Shown here one piece after another: positions 61,313-64,000 of a stretch of DNA of 64,000 nucleotides. Source of the DNA: Methanolinea sp. Its GTDB lineage: Archaea; Halobacteriota; Methanomicrobia; Methanomicrobiales; Methanospirillaceae. The stretch covers positions 1 through 64,000 of the forward strand of contig JANIHI010000011.1 of the NCBI GenBank assembly GCA_024518585.1, read 5' to 3'. The position numbers and the translations under genes were made by a program. The notes under the pieces were generated by a model. The model ran no database searches. It was given only the letters and a program-made list of their open reading frames with translations, and was not told where the DNA came from. Every line of letters starts with the position of its first letter. Positions within the stretch are counted from its first letter, which is position 1.

Positions 61313-63544
61313 ATGACTCCTAATGAAGGAAAGGTTCCCTATGGTACTCTCATCCTTGCAGTGATACTTTTCGGGTGTATCCTGGCAGGCGTGACGTCGG
61401 CCCAGACGACAGCGACTTTCACAGGTCTCGGTGCAGGCGAAAACATATATACGAGATATTACAGCCGGTATACGCCGGCACGGGTTTTTAACATGACGGT
61501 CGGTTCGACGATGTACGAAGGCTTCTGCATCGACCTCTACACGACCATCAGCATCGGGAACACCCTCGTTGTCAATGGTCCCCTCTCGGACGACATCCGG
61601 ACCCAGGTGGACTGGTGCAAGGTCAATTACATCCTTTACCAGTACGGTTCGAATTACACGTCAAAACCGAATCCCAACCTCGAAGCAGCGGCAATCCAGT
61701 CGGCACTCTGGTACCTGACCACTGCCCCCTATGGGCCATATACGGGTTCGGGCGGAAGGTACCAGTTCATGACTGATCCAAACACGACAGCACCGTACGA
61801 CGCCTACCGGCAGTCAGGCAGCCCCCGGGACGCGGTGAGAGCGAGGGCGAATGATATTCTCGCCTCGATACCATTGAACGAGTCGGGCAAATGTGACTAC
61901 AGGTTCCCGACCCGCATAACGCTCACGCCGGTTGTCCAGAGTACGAGTCCAGATGGGATTGTACCCCTGGTTGCTACCGTGTATGACCAGTACCATCAGC
62001 CACTTTCCGGGATCAACGTCACTTTCTTACCCAGTTCTGGGACTGTGGCACCCACGAGTGGAGTTACAAATTCGACTGGGGAGGTTCAAATTTCGTTTAC
62101 TGCACCGGGGACTACGGAGGGACATGCTCACATCATGGCTGATGTGAGGGGTAACTACGGGACCCTCCTCTATGACCCGGGGAGGAACCGCCAGTCTGTG
62201 ACAACGATCTCCCTCCTCCCTGGTTCAATCAGTGCGAATGCAACGGTTCTCTGGCAAAGTCTCCCGTCAATCAAGGTTGAGAAGCTGATATCGACCGATA
62301 ACGTGACCTTCACGCACGCAGAAGTGCCCATCAGTATTCTCCAGGGATATCCCGTCTATTACAAGTACATTGTCACCAATGACGGGAATGTTCAGCTTTA
62401 CCCGGTTAACCTGACAGATTCAGTATTTGGAGATTTATGCAGTGACAGGACACTGAACCCTGGAGAATCATTTACCTGTTACCATAAAGAGGATCAGGCA
62501 AAAGAGGGTGTCAATTGCAATGAAGCCAATGCAACGGGGTATAATGGCACACAGCTTAATTGGGATACCGACACCGCCTGCTACAATGCAAGTCCCACCT
62601 ACAAGAAATCAGGGACAGTCTACTACGATGAGAACGGTAACGGCAAGCAGGACCCCGGTGAGCCGGGCATATACAACGTGACCATGTGGCTCTGCATTAA
62701 TTGTGGAAATATATACCCCTGCAGCACTATCAACATTACAAGGACCGACGCCAATGGGTACTACGAGTTCCCGCTCCTGACGCCAGGGCCTTACGTGGTA
62801 AGCGTTCCCGCCGTAACGGACGGGGATTTGTATGATTACAATGAGAAGCTGTATGCCAACGCAAGTCCCGTGCTCGTCCCGCCGCTCGTCTACAACGACG
62901 ACCCCGTCCCCCGGACATGCATCTTCTTCACTATCACTGACACCAATCACACGGGCAACAACTTCGGCTTCTTCCGCTGGCTATACGTGACAGGCTACAA
63001 GTACCTTGATGCCAACAAGAACGGGCAGAGGGATGCCGGTGAGCAGGGCCTCCAGGACTTCACGATAAAGGCATATAATATGACCTGTCTCTACACATCC
63101 ACGGTCTCTTCTCCGTCGGGCTACTATGAACTCGTCATCAAGAGTCCGGGTATTTACACAGTGAATGAGACCCCCAAGACAGACTGGCAGCAGACTGAGC
63201 CTGCCACGGGGAAACTTGTGTTTACGGCAGTTGCCGGGACCAACGTGACGCAGAACTTTGGAAATTTCCAGGTCCAGAACTGCTGTGCATGCCCGACCCA
63301 GGCAGTATTTGCATACAGTGCCCTCTCCTCACCTCCCCACACCATCCAGTTCACCGATAAAACGACGGGAAATCCCATATCCTGGCTATGGAACTTCGGG
63401 GATGGAAAATATTCACTGTCACGTAACCCGGTCCATACCTATGCGAAGTCCGGGACCTATTCCGTGAAGCTGTCAGTAAAGGCACAGGATTGCAGTGGGA
63501 AGACCTACTGGACGTATTATTCCCTGGGAGTGAGGGTTCCCTAA
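61313..63544 (+). CDS. Large secreted protein with predicted thioester domain, Ig-like, SdrD-B-like and PKD domains
   Basis: A 743-residue exported protein (signal peptide about residues 10-30). Residues about 35-195 look like a bacterial-type thioester domain: MYEGFCIDLYTT with Cys72 and AAAIQSALWYLTT with Gln129 match the Cys and Gln that form the internal thioester in Gram-positive adhesins. A Big_1-like Ig module follows (TLTPVVQSTSPDGIVPLVATVYD), then two SdrD-B-like modules with DENGNGKQDPGEPG and DANKNGQRDAGEQG. A C-terminal PKD domain is also present (FTDKTTGNPISWLWNFGDG). Many N-glycosylation sequons are present. No membrane anchor is visible at the end. An adhesin or matrix role is inferred. 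Confidence 0.85.
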   Translation: MTPNEGKVPYGTLILAVILFGCILAGVTSAQTTATFTGLGAGENIYTRYYSRYTPARVFNMTVGSTMYEGFCIDLYTTISIGNTLVVNGPLSDDIRTQVDWCKVNYILYQYGSNYTSKPNPNLEAAAIQSALWYLTTAPYGPYTGSGGRYQFMTDPNTTAPYDAYRQSGSPRDAVRARANDILASIPLNESGKCDYRFPTRITLTPVVQSTSPDGIVPLVATVYDQYHQPLSGINVTFLPSSGTVAPTSGVTNSTGEVQISFTAPGTTEGHAHIMADVRGNYGTLLYDPGRNRQSVTTISLLPGSISANATVLWQSLPSIKVEKLISTDNVTFTHAEVPISILQGYPVYYKYIVTNDGNVQLYPVNLTDSVFGDLCSDRTLNPGESFTCYHKEDQAKEGVNCNEANATGYNGTQLNWDTDTACYNASPTYKKSGTVYYDENGNGKQDPGEPGIYNVTMWLCINCGNIYPCSTINITRTDANGYYEFPLLTPGPYVVSVPAVTDGDLYDYNEKLYANASPVLVPPLVYNDDPVPRTCIFFTITDTNHTGNNFGFFRWLYVTGYKYLDANKNGQRDAGEQGLQDFTIKAYNMTCLYTSTVSSPSGYYELVIKSPGIYTVNETPKTDWQQTEPATGKLVFTAVAGTNVTQNFGNFQVQNCCACPTQAVFAYSALSSPPHTIQFTDKTTGNPISWLWNFGDGKYSLSRNPVHTYAKSGTYSVKLSVKAQDCSGKTYWTYYSLGVRVP

Positions 63545-63770
63545 AATTTTTTTCTTATCAAAAACCTCTTTGAATAGTCCGGGCTGTTCTTCACCAGAGC
63601 TATCAGAAAACCCATTCCAAAAATTTTCCGTCTGACACATCCATTTTTAATATGGGATAGTAATCAATCTCTTTTTTGCGTTTTACCCTCAATTTATCCA
63701 GAAACTATAAATAGTTCCAGTTGATAACAATGTCTTAAGTTCGCAGTCCCATGCGAATCAAGGTGGCATC
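63545..63770. promoter_or_regulatory. Promoter region of secreted paralogue 6
   Basis: AT-rich DNA with a clear TATA box, ACTATAAATAGT near 63704-63715, which is itself palindromic. It lies about 60 bases before the start at 63771. AAGGTGG provides the ribosome binding site. Confidence 0.5.
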
Positions 63771-64000
63771 ATGAAAGGCAAAACAGCTCTATTGGTAGCA
63801 CTCGTTGTGGTTATTGCCCTATGCGGAAGTTATGTAACCGCAGCACGAACACTACCCCCCACGAACGAGACATCAACAATATCAGTGACCACGTCTGTCT
63901 CTGCTATCGGGAATGTCTACTCGAGATCCGATATTGTGTATGTGCAGGGCAACGGTAACCTCTCGGATAATCCACCGCTCTCCCAGGACGGAGAAGGACA
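63771..64000 (+). CDS. Secreted paralogue family member 6 (cut by the window end)
   Basis: The first 76 codons of a gene that continues past the window. The signal peptide (LLVALVVVIALCGSYVTA) is followed by ARTLPPTNETSTISVTTSVSAIGNVYSRSDIV and LSDNPPLSQDGEG. The blocks PPxxETxxxxVTxSV, SDI and L-DNPPL are shared with members 1 and 5, so it belongs to the same family. GGTGG precedes the ATG. Confidence 0.75.
   Translation, partial: MKGKTALLVALVVVIALCGSYVTAARTLPPTNETSTISVTTSVSAIGNVYSRSDIVYVQGNGNLSDNPPLSQDGEG

Noticed and set aside
1-64000. CRISPR array or prophage
   Set aside because: No regularly spaced short repeats and no phage structural, integrase or terminase genes were seen. The only evident mobile DNA is the insertion sequence and the small dispersed repeats.

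Overview
The window is a GC-rich stretch of an archaeal chromosome, most likely from a methanogen of the order Methanomicrobiales; genus not determined. The archaeal assignment rests on a proteasome alpha subunit, NAC, prefoldin beta, eL15, eL43, Rpo12, RNase P proteins Rpp30 and Pop5, an SBDS homologue, Rio2, the cupin-type phosphoglucose isomerase and an intron-containing tRNA-Tyr. The methanogen assignment rests on an NrpR regulatory (DUF128) domain, the wealth of PAS-type histidine kinases, and small CxxC zinc proteins. Ribosome binding sites of the GGAGG/GGTGAT type and TATA boxes are visible before many genes.

Layout. 1-7.8 kb: small accessory and metabolic genes (cupin, flavodoxin, zinc-ribbon proteins, PadR regulator, macrodomain protein, MgtA-like P-type ATPase, Dam-like methyltransferase). 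7.8-24.8 kb: a dense signalling region with a CheY-CheC-kinase operon, an ABC-2 exporter, a complete partner-switching set (STAS antagonist, membrane-anchored SpoIIE/PP2C phosphatase, RsbW-like kinase), a metallo-beta-lactamase protein fused to a kinase-like tail, REC-PAS proteins and multi-PAS histidine kinases. 24.8-26.2 kb: an AT-rich insertion sequence whose transposase frame is split by an in-frame TAG, abutting a truncated receiver domain. 26.2-33.1 kb: PAS protein, FAD disulfide oxidoreductase, HTH-less NrpR-domain protein, TrmB regulator with a palindrome, S-layer-like protein and PGI. 33.1-42.1 kb: NAD synthetase, K+ channel, tRNA thiolation enzyme, Rio2, DUF460 protein, ThiL and a TPR lipoprotein.

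42.4-47.5 kb holds a cluster of secreted paralogous proteins, with one very recent tandem duplication (889 bp), a half-length member and a lipoprotein made of 17-residue repeats. Two further members lie at 59.7 kb and at the window end, beside a large secreted protein with a predicted thioester domain, SdrD-B-like and PKD domains (61.3-63.5 kb). This surface-protein locus, with palindromes in the leaders of several members, is the least explained part of the window.

47.7-57.5 kb is a housekeeping block: tRNA m1A methyltransferase, NAC, PUA protein, DHH nuclease, NAD(P)HX repair enzyme, MoaC, then the archaeal translation/proteasome superoperon (eL15, Rpp30, Pop5, PsmA, SBDS, eL43, Rpo12, Pcc1, prefoldin beta). 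The exosome genes that usually sit between SBDS and eL43 are absent. LeuA-type synthase and tRNA-Tyr/tRNA-Asp follow.

A 220-bp repeat occurs at 17.35 and 44.26 kb. A shorter related element at 59.49 kb is bounded by a perfect 10-bp inverted repeat, suggesting a mobile element or a structured RNA.
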